From Biscogniauxia marginata (Eukaryota > Ascomycota > Sordariomycetes > Xylariales > Xylariaceae), in assembly GCA_022695795.1 (NCBI GenBank), contig MU404185.1:1-64000 (forward strand): a stretch of DNA of 64,000 bases, in the 5' to 3' direction. Both the position numbers and the translations under genes were made by a program. Each line of letters starts with the position of its first letter. The stretch's first letter is position 1. Below are positions 23,365 to 36,284 of this stretch, piece after piece. The notes beneath the pieces are model-generated. The model worked only from the letters and a program-made list of their open reading frames with translations, ran no database searches and had not been told where the DNA came from.

Positions 23365-26300
23365 GGCCGCGCCGCCAGCTACTCTCTATTTACATTCTTG
23401 ACGCTATTTAAACAGTATAATATTCAAAACGGGAGCAGGGATAGGCAATTCTGGCAAATGACGATACCATTACTTGGAGTTAGGTGTTATGGTATGATCA
23501 AGCGAATTTCATGACGATAAACCCTCATGGCCTGGGTAAAGGAACGTGCGAGGTCTAGTAATTGGAATTTTTATTATTTCTTATTTTTTTGTCCCTCAAG
23601 ACATGCGCTGCTTGAGTGAAGGGGTGTTTGGAGCCTGGCGCTCAGAGTCCAGCTACGCAACTGAGAGGATTCAAACTTCGAATCGCTTACCTTACCAAGG
23701 TACATAACATTATCAATCACGATAGTAATGACACCGAAAGCTATGCCAAATATGACCACTGCGCCGTTTGCTATTTGGGCCTGTTCGGGCATAAAGGAGG
23801 ATATGGCTGTCATGTAAGCACTGATTAATATGAATTGGGGGCCAAAAAGCTGAGGGGGCAAGGGGGCTAAGGAAATCTCTGGATGTCAAAATTCACATGT
23901 TACGGGGTGCCGATTAGGAATGAATTCCCGAGATGGTACGGCTGGTCACTTGTCTCAAATCAATAAACTGCTGTTAATCTTACGGCAGATGTCCCCTTAG
24001 CAGTCTACTCTTTGCCACTTTAAGATAGTCAATGGAAAGAAAACTAGTAAAATATCAAGCTCCGAAGAGCACCACAAACATCACAAATGAAAAAAAAAGG
24101 TCAAAACATTTCCAGTTACATCTACATTGCTCTTCTCTATGTCCTCCAATATTTAAGGTAACATTGAAGGAACACCAGGTATGGTTTATTATACTGCCCT
24201 AGAAAATCGCTTCCCCAAAGTTCTAGGAGGTCTGCTGGAACTCGGCACCGACTAAACGGGTTTATAATACATACCTAGTAGCCTAGCATACTTACCGCAC
24301 CGCTGGTCTGCCGGTGCACGGCACTTTCAATATAGGTAGTTTCCATGTTGATTCTCCCAGTAAGTGAGATTCATAGTTAGTACATAAACAGGTGTAGGGA
24401 GCAGAATAGTCAAACTCGCACTCGACTAGGTATCTCGGATTTAATTGCTACCCACGATGCGCAACTTCAATACCTCCTACCGTCAGCATTCGATTAAGAA
24501 AAAGGCAAGCAGCAATACAGCCTACGAAACTATCTAGCCTTGGACAAGGGCACTTATCAAACCAATTATGCATGTGAGCGTTGACATAGGTTACACGTCT
24601 CGCTACTACGTCATGGTATAGAATCCTTTCATAAAAGTGTTGCCCATTTCGGCCCTCCCTGATATCCCAAAAAGCTCAGATCAGAACTAACGTACCTAAG
24701 GTATCCAATCGCGCAGAGCCACCCCCAGCATGAAATTCCCCCGCATTGCTGGGTCCTGTGGACTCGGTCCCGAGGTTAAGCTTAAGAATAGAGAATGCTG
24801 TCACAGCCTTCATTGTTCTGCGCCTTTAAATGGGGGATTCCGGGCTAGGCCGTACGCTTGGTAGGGTTGCTATTTACATTCTCTAACTGCATATGTGAGA
24901 AACGGGTGGCAGCGTTGATGTGATAGCTAGAAGAGCCAATAGCCTTATTGTTCCTGGCGTGATCTATGTACCGGTAGGATTCTGCTTCGCCAAGCTTTGT
25001 GCCACATAAAATGACCCTGTGTTTAGGTATGTTATTCCTTGACACATGAAACATAGTTGCACATGGACCGGTAGACAAACAACCCTGACAACAACAACAG
25101 CCAGCTTCTCAGAGATGGTTCGTTAACCCGGTGTAAAACTATACGATGCTGTGCTAGGTATCGCCCAGTATAGTTCTAGACGTAGTAATAAGATATTATT
25201 ATTTAGTCAAGGAGTAATCACATCAGTGCTCACACATTCCTACGATTTGCGGTAACTGAAGTGTGTCGATTTATACTCACACTACTGAGCTACTGTCGAG
25301 TTTAGTCATGGATGAATACAAATCCCCCCCCAAATGAGTATAGATTTGCTTATTAAATGATCAAAATTAATTTCTCTGACCTAGCTACTAACTTCAAGGA
25401 CATCACGCTCTGCCCCGTCACATCACTATCTCCTCTCTATTTCATACATTTCCTTGACACAAGTGATGGTTGATTAAACTATACCGGGATATAGTGTTTC
25501 CGGACAAAAGCCATCGTGCACGGTTATCATTGAATAACTATAGCTCCTATAGCTGGCCTGCCTAGGTAACACTAACACAAACCTAGATGGGCTTCTAGTA
25601 TTCATGAAGTATAATAGAGAATCTGTAGATATTCTTAACGGACTACGATTCCACAGAATGTAATCAATGCTGATCACTATTTAAGTACTATACCATAATG
25701 CTTCGCAAGCAAGAGAGCATTAACTCGAGACTTCCTCTTTTCTTCTTTCTTGAATTATTTTTTCCTCATTTATTTAACTGAAGATATTTCATATTCCCAT
25801 CTTCGTTATTCTTTATGATGTTTTGTGAATTATGAGCTGAGAAGACGAGCATCTAGGGGTCACTGTGACTCGGCATCTGAGTCTAAAAGTAGCATGTCCG
25901 CTTCTCTCATAACACCAATACGGAGTATTTCACTCAGCAAACCGTTGTGGTCAATTTAGCCGATTATCTCTCTAACCTTTTCTTGACAACAGGTCATACC
26001 TACGCAGCATCATGGAAATAATTCCAGACATGAAATTCGACGTTGTTATCACTATTACTTTTTCACCTGCACGCGCCGAACTTTTGTTTTGGGCCAGGCA
26101 AGGTCTCGTTTCAGAACCAACATCACAGAGACAATCGGGACCGAAGAAATGTGACCTCAGGGGATTGTGCATACGCGGTATGCTACTCAAACCAGGGGAT
26201 AATAGTATGACCGCGTCCTTAAAGCATAATAATTTACGATGCCTAACCCTACCGGCGCAGTAACATTTATAACACCTGAAAAACCCCCTGCGAGACGCAT

Positions 26301-27600
26301 CTCGACTCTGACACAGTTACACAAGTTGAGGTTTGATACCATCTCGAAAGTGGATTAAATCGTCTTTTTCAAGTTATTAGTGGGAAATTTCGATGAATGC
26401 CATTGATTTTATTTGCGAGAAGTTTGATTCGCCCACTTGCCTCGTTGGCGCTTGTCTGTTCATGATGTTCGAAACGAGGTAGATCCCAGCGTCAGGCGGT
26501 ATTCTCGTACATAATAAAGCTTGATGCAAAGCCTAATTTCAGTTTAAAAATAATTAGTTGACAACCTCTAATCAGCGATAGACTCGCGCTGTGAATATAA
26601 TAGGTTCTCTTAGGAGTCTGTGTATTTCAAGCCCCTGTATTATGGAAAAACCTAGGACGAAACAAGAACCACAACACAACACAACAAAATACAACATGGC
26701 TCATATCCCCAGGCGAAGAATAACCAAACTATCATCATATCATAATTGGTCCAGGGTGATAGCTTCGCCATTGAATACGCACTTGACACAGTACGAAAAA
26801 CTCTTAAATATTCCAAGTCAAAGATCTCGAGCAACATTCTCATTTTCCTGATAAGATAAGCAACATAACCTTCTTCAAGAATTTGCCTCGTTGGAGACTT
26901 AGTTTATTTTATGCTTGGTTTCACGTTGCGTTAAGTTGAACTTGTTACCAGATAGTCATTATATCTGGAATGCATGGCAGACACTCAGCCCTATGACTGG
27001 TGCTCAAAGTCTTGAACTCCTAGCCCCTGTAATCAAATCACCTAATCAGGACTCACTACAAAGTATGTTGACAATCAGTAAGTATTAATGGTGACACATA
27101 TAAGGATTTGCAGATCGTTCACCTAACATAGTGCTACGATGCTGGCATACTATAGGAGTGACAGTGTTGTTGCTGCACGAAGGGCTAAAACTAAGGATGC
27201 GTGGATTAGCGACCCTTTGCATGTAAACAGCTCTTTGGTCTCCAAATTGCCCCTGTATAGTTCGTTTCTCGCCGCCATAAGCCTAGTCCCTGATACATAG
27301 AGCGAGACCAGGGGCAGTATCACAGAACAGAATAGGCCATATCATCTGATACTTCTTTTATACAATTCTGTAACGCCCATATTAGCAATCGCGACTTCCT
27401 CTCCTATAAGTTAATAGGAGCAAGCTTAGCCCGTACCACCCTGACGCACAAGTGCCAGGAAGAAACATGTAAATTACGGACAGGCTCTAGAGGATAGGTA
27501 TTCATGCCAGAGAGAATATACTACTTTCTAACACACACATAAAAACGGTTATTGTTGAAATATGGGGCTATACGACCCTTGTCACCTGTATCTACATATA

Positions 27601-27621
27601 TAGGAGGGCGAAGCCCTCCTA
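27601..27621. repeat. perfect 9-bp hairpin with GAA loop
   Basis: taggagggc, then gaa, then gccctccta: a perfect inverted repeat able to form a stable stem-loop on either strand. No gene touches it, so it is not a clear transcript end. Confidence 0.7.
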
Positions 27622-27907
27622 TCTAGACTCGCCTTGAACTAGTACACTTGATCCTATCCTCACATCTTCGTCTCATCTCAACAGTTATAAGGCAGAGTAC
27701 TTGCCTAATTAGGGTCTTGTGAAGAGTAAGTGAATTAACGCAAGGTATCATAGTAGACGCGTTGGAATCTACCGAGAAATAGTGGTAGCTATCATGCAGG
27801 ATTTCCGTTGTGGGGAGATGACTTGATAAAGAGAATGAGCCTTCGGTTCGTCTACCGAGTTTTATAAAATACTATAGAACATATCGTATCCACTTAAAAA
27901 TGGGAAG

Positions 27908-27994
27908 TTGCTGGCATCTCCAGCCACAGGCTTATGTATTAGGTAGGTATACACCCCGCCATTGTAGCCAACCTGTGGCTAAGCGCTCCAGCAA
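27908..27994. repeat. short inverted-repeat element (MITE-like?)
   Basis: Arms of about 25 bp (27908-27932 and 27970-27994) are imperfect reverse complements sharing ttgctgg and agccacagg, separated by 37 bp. The size and terminal inverted repeats suggest a small non-autonomous element or its relic. No target-site duplication is evident. Confidence 0.4.
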
Positions 27995-28096
27995 TTTTCT
28001 TAATAAAAAAGATTTCTTGTGTCGATATTAAAATAGAAGAGAGGGAAGAAAAGAAAATTGGGTGTTCACTACAGATTGGGCAACGCGACAAAAAAC

Positions 28097-28170
28097 TGAT
28101 CTCGGCAGAGCTCGAATCTGCGACCTTCAGTGTGTTAGACTGACGTGATAACCAACTACACCACGAGACC
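28097..28170 (-). tRNA. tRNA-Val (anticodon AAC)
   Basis: A complete 74-nt cloverleaf reads on the minus strand. The acceptor stem GGTCTCG pairs with CGAGATC (one G-U), the D-loop contains GTTGG, the anticodon stem-loop is TCAGT-CTAACAC-ACTGA, the T-arm is GCAGA-TTCGAGC-TCTGC, and the discriminator base is A. There is no intron and CCA is not encoded, as usual for eukaryotes. Anticodon AAC (read as IAC) serves Val GTT/GTC/GTA codons. Confidence 0.95.
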
Positions 28171-30836
28171 GGAAGACGGGTCAGATCGGATGATGATCGG
28201 ATCCCGTAACTTGGCAGGTCGGGACTTTATTTGTGTTTATTTAGTACTCCCACCCTGGGTCATGATGAATGCAAATTTTAAAGGAAAACACCCACTTAGC
28301 TTAGTTAGCTACTGACTTGAATGCGAATGAGCCAAAACTCGTCGCTAGCTAGATAAGGAGACCAATTGACAATTTTGCATATACTTCTGTTCGGTCTCTG
28401 GTTATAGATCTATGGAATAATACTTGATCATTTTACTGCACTGGCTTTCAAATTTTCGTAACGCTAGACAACGAAACGCCTAAGCAAAGAGGATCATTGC
28501 GTTCTTTTTTCGATGGCAAGAGAACGTAGTAACATGCGCAAGATAGAGTGCGATAATCATTCTTTAGTATCGCTCTTGTCCGTCAGCGTTGTGAGGGGCA
28601 GGATGTAACAATTTCCTAGCACTCTCGTCTCCAAGATCATTTGCTTGACCACCATGCGATTATAATTATAATTGTATTGGTTGTTAACCGGGAGCTAACG
28701 CTACGATATGTTCCTTCTATTGTATGGTTAGAGTTAATCCTTATCAAGGGGATACTGACGCTATTATTGCGCGAGGAGCTAGAACTAGAGGCACTTCAAT
28801 GGTGATCTATCAAGTTTAATGTAAGCAATGTTGAGAATTGGTTATAAGCCCAAGTCACCATGTAAATATGTCCCTAATTATTGCTCCTATCTATGTATCT
28901 GGAATCTCGAGACCTGGAAAGCATATAATCAAATTAGAGCGCCGCATCATGAATATCAGCGTTGGTATCCTCAAGATATTCATCCCGTCTTGAAGAAGCC
29001 TATTGCTAAATGACGTGTATTACACCTGCCAACGACTTCACACTGCGTGTCTACTCCGAAGGGGCTCAGTAACGAGTGATTAGACTTGTATATCACATTT
29101 GAAATAAACTACCACGGGTGTCGAGCTTGATCATAGTGCTGCCAATCTAAACCAGGCAAATAATCGGGCTCTCCATGGAAAGTAAACCTTGAGTTGACTG
29201 ACAGTAGGAAATGAAAAAGATGCTCTAGTTCCCATGACATATCCGTTTCCGAGCGCGGAGCACAACGAAATGTAATACTCACAAGAGTCAGATAAACTTA
29301 GGTATCTACGGAAGTTGATCATCTAAGTCACGATTGTCCGTCACGCCGAGCAACGGCTTCTGCCAAGTCTCGAAGCCAAAGTGGGAGCCGCGGCAGTCTT
29401 TGTGTTTTCATGGCCATTGTATGAATACCTTTTTTTTTATAGATACTAGTAGTCATCTTCTTCATACTAGATCCCTCCGTAGTTCCTAGTCGCAACGTGG
29501 GAATCTACCGTGTTCCGTTTTGTTAATACAGATGTGTCAACGCGAATCGTTGCCTACGAAATTGAAATCATTTTATATTGTGCATGGCTGATTATGACAT
29601 ATGTCCGCGGAGTTTCAACGGATATGTGTGATTAAGTTCGGTAAGCGTGAGGTTACGGCCACTCGGTTAACGGCTAGAAGCTTATGAAAGACGCTGAATC
29701 AGCGACTCTATCTACGCGCGAGTCAGCACGTAAAAATTTGTGGTTGAAATTGGGGCGATAGCACACACCTATATGTAGGTATATATAATATACATCATGT
29801 TAGCTGAATGGTTTTCTTAAGATATCGTAGCGCCCACGAAGGAATTCCTCTATGACATCTCAGAGATTCGGCATGTCCACCGCTGCAATCAAGTCACGAA
29901 CCATGGGGATGGTGTGAATTTAGGATATATTGTGTTAAGGTTTAGCATGTTGGTAAGATATGACGACTGTGTCTGCGTTGTTGAGTGGTCTATTCATTAA
30001 ATGGTGTGGTCAGATGTGTGGCTTCTAGAAGATCTACGAAGAAGAGTTCGATGATAAGCCAGTTTAGCCGCGGTGGTTGGAGATGTTACCCTCTACCTTA
30101 TGGGTTCTTGTCTTAAGGCTAAGAACTAACAACAATACGTAATTGTCAGTTGATAGACGGACTACTAAGCGAAGCTTAAGGACACGAGCTCCGTTAGTCG
30201 GCTAGCTGCTACACAGTAAAGGAGTATAATAACGACACAGTCGCAAGAGTGTGCGAGAACGTGCCAATTAGGACAATAGCTGCTAACCATAACACCCCCG
30301 CAGTCTTCGGTCAACGCCCTGCTTGTCAATTCAAGGGCGCGTCTCCACATGATTACATGACTGCATCGGACCAAAAACCCCTGTCATCGGTTTCTTGGCC
30401 TGCTTTCGAGGCTGTTGTCCCCCCCGACTAGTCTCCGCGGGAGACGATGACTCCTCCACCTCAACGGTTCTCGACGGTGATCGACCGGCCGTGGACTCCC
30501 GCTCACAAGATACACTGGGTCGAGCCGCGAGGGGACAATAGCTGATATAGTTATATTAATTGCGCCGGGCTTACTTCACCCTAGTTCCTTCCGGACGCCC
30601 TTCGCTTTTATTAGAACATAGATCCCGTTTCTTTCAAGTCCTTCCTGACCTTCTTTCTCCCTATCACATCCTTATACGCCATTAGCTATCCTTAAGAACA
30701 CTACGGATTGCGCCCTGGCTGGACTCACTCGCCGCGCCCTTCTTGTTGACTGCCCTCTATTGCAACATGTTGATTTATTGTTAGCCCTAGACTTCGAAGT
30801 TTGAACTTTCCTGTTCTTGGCAAGCTGCGCCCTTAG
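28171..30836. other. intergenic, 2.7 kb; right end is probable promoter
   Basis: No supported gene. The last 250 bp before 30837 are pyrimidine-rich (ctttctccctatc) as expected for the promoter and leader of the homeodomain gene. Confidence 0.5.
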
Positions 30837-33800
30837 ATGACTACCATCGATGAGCTGGAGGAAATGGACTTCATCGACTGGGACGCCGCCGCCGCTAGTA
30901 CCGGCTTCGATTTGCCGGCTGTGTCGGAGGGCGTATCAAGACCTGTTGATGCTGCCGTTTCTGGGTCCTTGGACGAACCTAACATGGATCTTGTCTTCGG
31001 GAATGTCGATGGTGACGATTGGTCCTATTGGGCCCTTGAACATTTTGAGTCCACCCAAATGCCGCAGGACGTCGATGCATCTGCTTATCCAGACCTGGAA
31101 GAACCGCCACCGGCGACTCCCCAGATGTACTGGGAGACGCCAGAGGCTCCTTGTATTCATTGTGCCGAAGGCAGTTACCAATGCAAGAGGATCCAAGAAG
31201 GTAAATACAGGGGCTACTGTACCAGCTGCGTTGCTCTCCGTTGCGAGTGCAGCTTTGGGCCGTCGACCAACAACCTCACAGCAGAGGCTGGGGAGACGTT
31301 CCCTGCAAACCCCTGGCCGATCATGGGCGATAGGCCCGCGACGTCTATTCTCCATGAGGATGACTTGGCTGCCATAATTAGCTCAGCACCATCAGCTCCC
31401 AGTCTGGCTGCCGTTGCCGGCGACCAGCCAACGTCTCCAAAGGCCCCAAGTATGCCGAAGATTGGTGCGCGCTTCTCTCGCGAATCTGTTAAGGTGCTTA
31501 AGAACTGGTTGGTGACGCATAGCCGACATCCTTACCCCACGGACGAAGAGAAGGAGAACCTCCAGAAGATCACCGGGCTCAACAAGACCCAAATAACTAA
31601 CTGGCTCGCCAATGCCCGGCGTCGGGGCAAGGTCCAGCCAACTCGGGCTACATCGCCACATGTCGGTGGAGGATATGCCCAGGCAATCGACATTCCGAAG
31701 CGCCCGAGGACGCCACGCTTGCTCGAGAACATGAACCCTCTGCAGCGATGGGCCAATTCTCCGCCAGAAAATGAACCTGCTTCCGTGACAGCTATCGCCC
31801 GCGCCGTGTCTGCTTCCGATTCCTACTCGCAGACATCGGGGTCTGGCCGTAACAGTCCCTACATCTCCAATTACTCAGATGATGGATCTAGCAAGTCGCT
31901 TTGCAACCAGTCATCCGCCAGTAGTCTGGGTACCTCACACTCGAGCGGTGGTTCTTTTGCTTCCCTCTACTCGAACCAGTCTCGAGCCTCTTTTGGCTCA
32001 ATACCATCGTTTGTCCGAAATAGCCGGGGCCGTCGTCGACGTAGACGAGCACCGCCTAAACGTGCCGACGAAAATATCGGCCAACCCCTTAAAACATTCC
32101 AATGTACGTTCTGTACAGAAACCTTCAGAACCAAGCATGACTGGCAACGGCATGAGAAATCTCTACATCTATCTCTCGAGCGGTGGGTATGTTCGCCTGA
32201 TGGATCTAGGAGCGTCAATCCAGAAAATGGCATGGTATCTTGTGTCTTCTGCGGCCAATCCAATCCCGATGATGCTCACGTAGAGTCGCATAACTACTCC
32301 GGCTGCACCGAGCGCACGAAGGAAGAGCGGACATTTTACCGGAAGGACCACCTCCGACAACATCTTCGATTGGTACACGATGTCAAGTATCTCCCTTGGG
32401 CGATGGAGAAGTGGCGCGTAGCTTCTCCCGAGATACGATCACGATGCGGTTTCTGCGGCGTTGTCCTCGACAGTTGGACTGTCCGGGTCGACCATCTCGC
32501 TGAACATTTCAAGACCGGTAACACTATGGCTGACTGGAAGGGTGACTGGGGTTTCGAAGCACCCGTACTTGAGATGGTTGAAAATTCCATTCCACCTTGT
32601 GAGAGAATGCTGTGCTCCTCTCTCCTTCAGACGTCTAATTTGTCCCAACAGATTTAATTCACGACGAGCGGAAGACACCTTTACCATACATGGCCAGTCA
32701 GCCGTCGCCTTCGACGCCGAATAATGCCTATGAGCTGCTGAAGCTAGAGCTGCAGTATTGGATCCCGAATAAGACCGATGACACAGGCCAAGGGCCGACC
32801 GACGCGGATATTCAGAAAGAGGCTTGTCGCATCATCTTTGGAGCCGAGGTTTTCACGCACGGGGATCCCGTGGAGTCGCCCTCGTGGCTTCGCGACCTGA
32901 TCATGTCCTCCGAAGAGGTCCGCCGTCAGGCATTATTTAAACCGATCAGGGGCCAGTCGGAGAACCGAATGTCTACGCTCCGTATCAACGGTAAACGGAA
33001 TATCTTTGAGCAGTGTGTTTTTGAGAAACAACTGCACGAGTTCGTCCATGCTAAACAACTACTCGGCCTAACGGCCATGGACTCGGAACTTCAGATGGAA
33101 GCATGTCGAATAATCGGGAGGATCGAGGAGAAATCCAGCAACCCATCCGAGGTCCTAGCGAACTGGATACTTCGCCTCATCAACTCCTCTTCAAAATGGC
33201 TTCAGGACTTCAGGCAACGGGCCCATCTTCCACGCAGCGAGGATGTAGGCGATGCTTTCCAACGATCCAAGGACCCCAAGACTATTGACTCCACCATTCA
33301 TAACTACACTAGGCTTGACACCGAGCTGGGACAGTACCTCCAGCAACAACGATCTTTGGGCATCGAACCTACAGACGCTGTTCTACAGCGACAAGCCCGT
33401 ATTATCATCTATGAACAAGACGACGAATGGAATCAGACAGCCGCCGATGACAGAGCATGGTTGGATAATTTCAAGCAGAGATATCCACCAAAAACTCCTA
33501 CTACACTATCTACTTCCCATAGTTCATCATCAAGCAATAAGCTACCTTTCACCGGCCGAGCACCATCTGCAAGAGAGTCCGGCTTCTCAGGCGAGATCGC
33601 CTCTAACGCGATGGGTCAGCCGCAGTCCGCGGACCAACCGGCATACATCAGAGCGGGGCCGTACTTTATGAACGACGCGAACTGCTACCGTCGCCTAGCC
33701 CGAGGGCTCAGTCGCTTCGTGGCAGCAACGACGTCCCCCAACAACCCCAACTGCCACGTGCCGACAGACGAGGAACTCCAGCACCAGGCGCGCTGGATAG

Positions 33801-34169
33801 TATACGACGAGTAAGTTTAGCCCCTCCCCTCCCCTCCCCTTCTCTCCCACCCAAATAGCGGCGGGATCAAGCAATGATCCCGAACGTAAAACCATTGTTT
33901 CTTCTTCTTCTTCTTCTTCTTCTTCTTCTTCTCCGGCATCACTAACTCGAAGAACTCCACCAGTGACGACCCATGGAACCAGACCGCGGCCGACAACGCC
34001 GAGTGGCTGCAGCGCCTGAAAGTCGACGTGGGCATCCTCCCGCCCGAGTCCGGGCCCGGCCTCACGACGGGCGACATAGCCTGGGCCCCGTCGGAGGGCG
34101 GCACGGGCTTCGCGCCGCCGTACGTGGCGCCCAACCCGGCGGCCACGATCGCGCCGCTCGGGCTCCCAG

Positions 34170-34204
<35 letters not shown>

Positions 34205-35059
34205 CCACGAGATAATCATCATCACAGCCGGGCCCAAGACAAGCGCAGCGTCGTGTTCCTGCGCGACGAGGCGCGCGGCTTCCAGTCCGACGCCGCGACG
34301 GCGAACCACTTCCTGCAGACCTTCACGCGCCGGTACCCGGCGCCCGCGCGCGTCTTCTGCAGCCGCGAGCTCGAGAGCGGGCTGACCGAGTACGTCAGGC
34401 GCGAGCTGCGGCGCTCTAGCGCTGCTTCCGGAGGCGGAGGAGAAGGGGGAGGGGGAGGGGGAGGGGGGATCTTCCCCGGCGACGAGCAGCTGAGGGCGCG
34501 CGCGAGAGAGATCATGGGCATGCAGAAGACGCCGTGCGACGACCCGGTGCTGCTCGGCAAGTTCAAGGCCGCGCTCCGGGGGCAGGGTATAGGCGGCGCG
34601 GCGACGGCGACGGCGCCGTCATCCTCCGGGCTGCCCCCGAGCGCGTTCTCCCCTTCCCTGCCGATTGGCGGGAGCGGTGCGCTCGGCCTGGGCATGACGA
34701 CAGCGACCACGACTTCTGCGCTCACGGCAGGGCTCTTCTCCCCCGCCGCCGCCGCCGCCTCGTCTTCCCCGGCAGCAGCTACGGCGGGACAGGCCGCCTC
34801 CCTGCCCGCGGAGATGGACCTCGATTTCGACTTCGATCTCCACTTCACGGAGCAGGAGATCAACGACATACTGCAGGACGTGAGCCCCGAGCTCGGCGGG
34901 GGCGCGAATGCACATGCAGATGCGAATACGAACCCGGATCTAGATCCGAATCCGCATCCGCATCCGCATCTGAATCCCAGCCCGACGTCTTCTTCTTCGC
35001 TGTCGTCGCTGTCGCAGTCAGGCGCCACCTTCGAATTCCAACCCGAGTTTAGTTATTAA
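30837..35059 (+). CDS. homeodomain and C2H2 zinc-finger transcription factor
   Basis: Predicted nuclear regulator. Three exons (30837-32598, 32652-33810, 33964-35059) join in phases 1 and 2 to give 1338 residues. Introns are 53 bp (GTGAGA donor) and 153 bp (GTAAGT donor, containing a CTT microsatellite). In order: an acidic N-terminus; a Cys-rich motif (about 106-138, CIHC...CTSC...CEC); a TALE-type (KN) homeodomain at 209-263 with HPYPTDEEK and the recognition helix ITNWLANARRR; a Ser-rich linker; C2H2 fingers from about 420 (CTFC...H...H, CVFC, then a finger ending HLRQHLRLVH, then CGFC); and five degenerate repeats in the C-terminal half, each with a PTD..LQ..AR.I core. A poly-Gln run, a poly-Gly run and an acidic FTEQEINDIL segment follow. 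Targets are unknown. The same frame stays open for 66 codons beyond the stop. Confidence 0.85.
33898..33931. repeat. CTT microsatellite inside an intron
   Basis: About 11 cttc/ctt units serve as a long polypyrimidine tract upstream of the CCACCAG acceptor of the second intron of the homeodomain gene. Confidence 0.9.
34169..34205 (+). repeat. CAA microsatellite encoding poly-Gln
   Basis: About 11 CAA codons in the reading frame of exon 3 of the homeodomain gene, directly after a Pro-Glu pair and followed by a His run. Length is likely to vary between strains. Confidence 0.9.
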
Positions 35060-36284
35060 TCGAACATACATAACCAAACCCCTCATCATAATCATCCTTA
35101 CGGCGAAAATCAAAATACAAATCAGACAAATTACCATAATGGGCGTTCGGGCGTCGGCGGTTATGTTGCGTTTCCGAGTTTTTCTTCGCAAAGATTCCCT
35201 GGGTCGCTAATACCGGAAGAGCTAGATATCATTTGGGAGGACGAGGGGGAAGAAGAATAAGGAATAAGGAGAAGAGCTGAAGTGAGAGGCGGTAATGCCC
35301 GTATATCATTCATCGTGAAATATGGCGTTGGAAAAGGGGGGAGGGGGAATGGTAGTCTAGCTTGGTTCTTTTTCCCACCTTACCTGATAAAATATAATAT
35401 ACCTACATAGAGGAGGATATCAATACCATATACGAAAATAATAAAATGATAATATTAGAACTTTCCCAATTTTCCTTCCCCCTTTTAATTAATTTTTGTG
35501 GCGTCATGCTGTGCCATGGTTCATACCGAAATGCGTAAGTAGATAGTGTCCGTCTTGAAACATGTGTCACACTGTAGATGAAGAGTGAGATATGCTGCCC
35601 TTGCCGATTACGCTCAACTTTGCTGTATAATAAATATTATATTCATCTTGCTTAGAAACATAACCCACAACATAAAAAAACATCTATTTTTAGCAATGAT
35701 ATTCACCCTTTGCCATGTATTCATTTACGATGTTAAAGTCTTATTTGTATGTATCTCGTTTCTCATCCTTTTCCCTTTTCTATAGGAGCAAACATTATAG
35801 GATCTATAGAAATCAGTTGGAAGGTACAGAGAGCACGTCATAACCCCCACATAGAAGATGACTTGAAATCATCTCTGCAGCAAATTGGCGAGCTTTTGCA
35901 TGGCAGAGAGAAATCAAAGTAGTTGCTGGGGCATCGTGACGGCAAGCTCAGTCTCCTCGGGAGGGTAACAATAGTCAAGCCCTCTAAAGTAAGTCAAAAA
36001 TGTACCATAATGTATCGAATGTATCGTGACAATCTCGCACAGATGCGCAAGCATAATAGCAGCGCAAGTAACTCAACGCCGTTCATCCCCTTTCGCGATG
36101 CTCTGCCAAGAAATAGCAAAAACTCCTTCCCATATTATCATCCATTACGGAACGCCGTATATAGTCTAGTAGGAAGTCCAGTCTCGTAATAAAAACTAGA
36201 AACGTCTTATTATAGGGGTGTATGCATCTATGCGTTTGCTGTGTACCCCTAGGCAAACAATAGATAGACAAAACTCGGTCTGTA
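35060..36284. other. convergent intergenic region with in-frame extension
   Basis: 35060-35260 continues the homeodomain gene's frame past its TAA and ends with an acidic tail; it is either a remnant C-terminus or 3' UTR. The remainder (to 36284) is AT-rich 3' flank shared by two convergent genes, with no supported coding region. Confidence 0.5.

Larger units (their letters stand above)
23365..28096. other. gene-poor stretch
   Basis: About 4.7 kb with no supported protein gene. One hydrophobic frame on the minus strand (23690-23861) could be a relic of a transporter exon. The rest has many stops on all frames. No transposon protein remnant was recognised. Confidence 0.5.

Noticed and set aside
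23574..23861. Minus-strand hydrophobic frame resembling a transporter exon
   Set aside because: One hydrophobic stretch only; no neighbouring exons or family motif. It may be a relic, but that cannot be shown.
34222..35028. Long antisense open frame opposite the homeodomain gene
   Set aside because: Low-complexity mirror of a GC-rich exon; the plus-strand frame has the family features.
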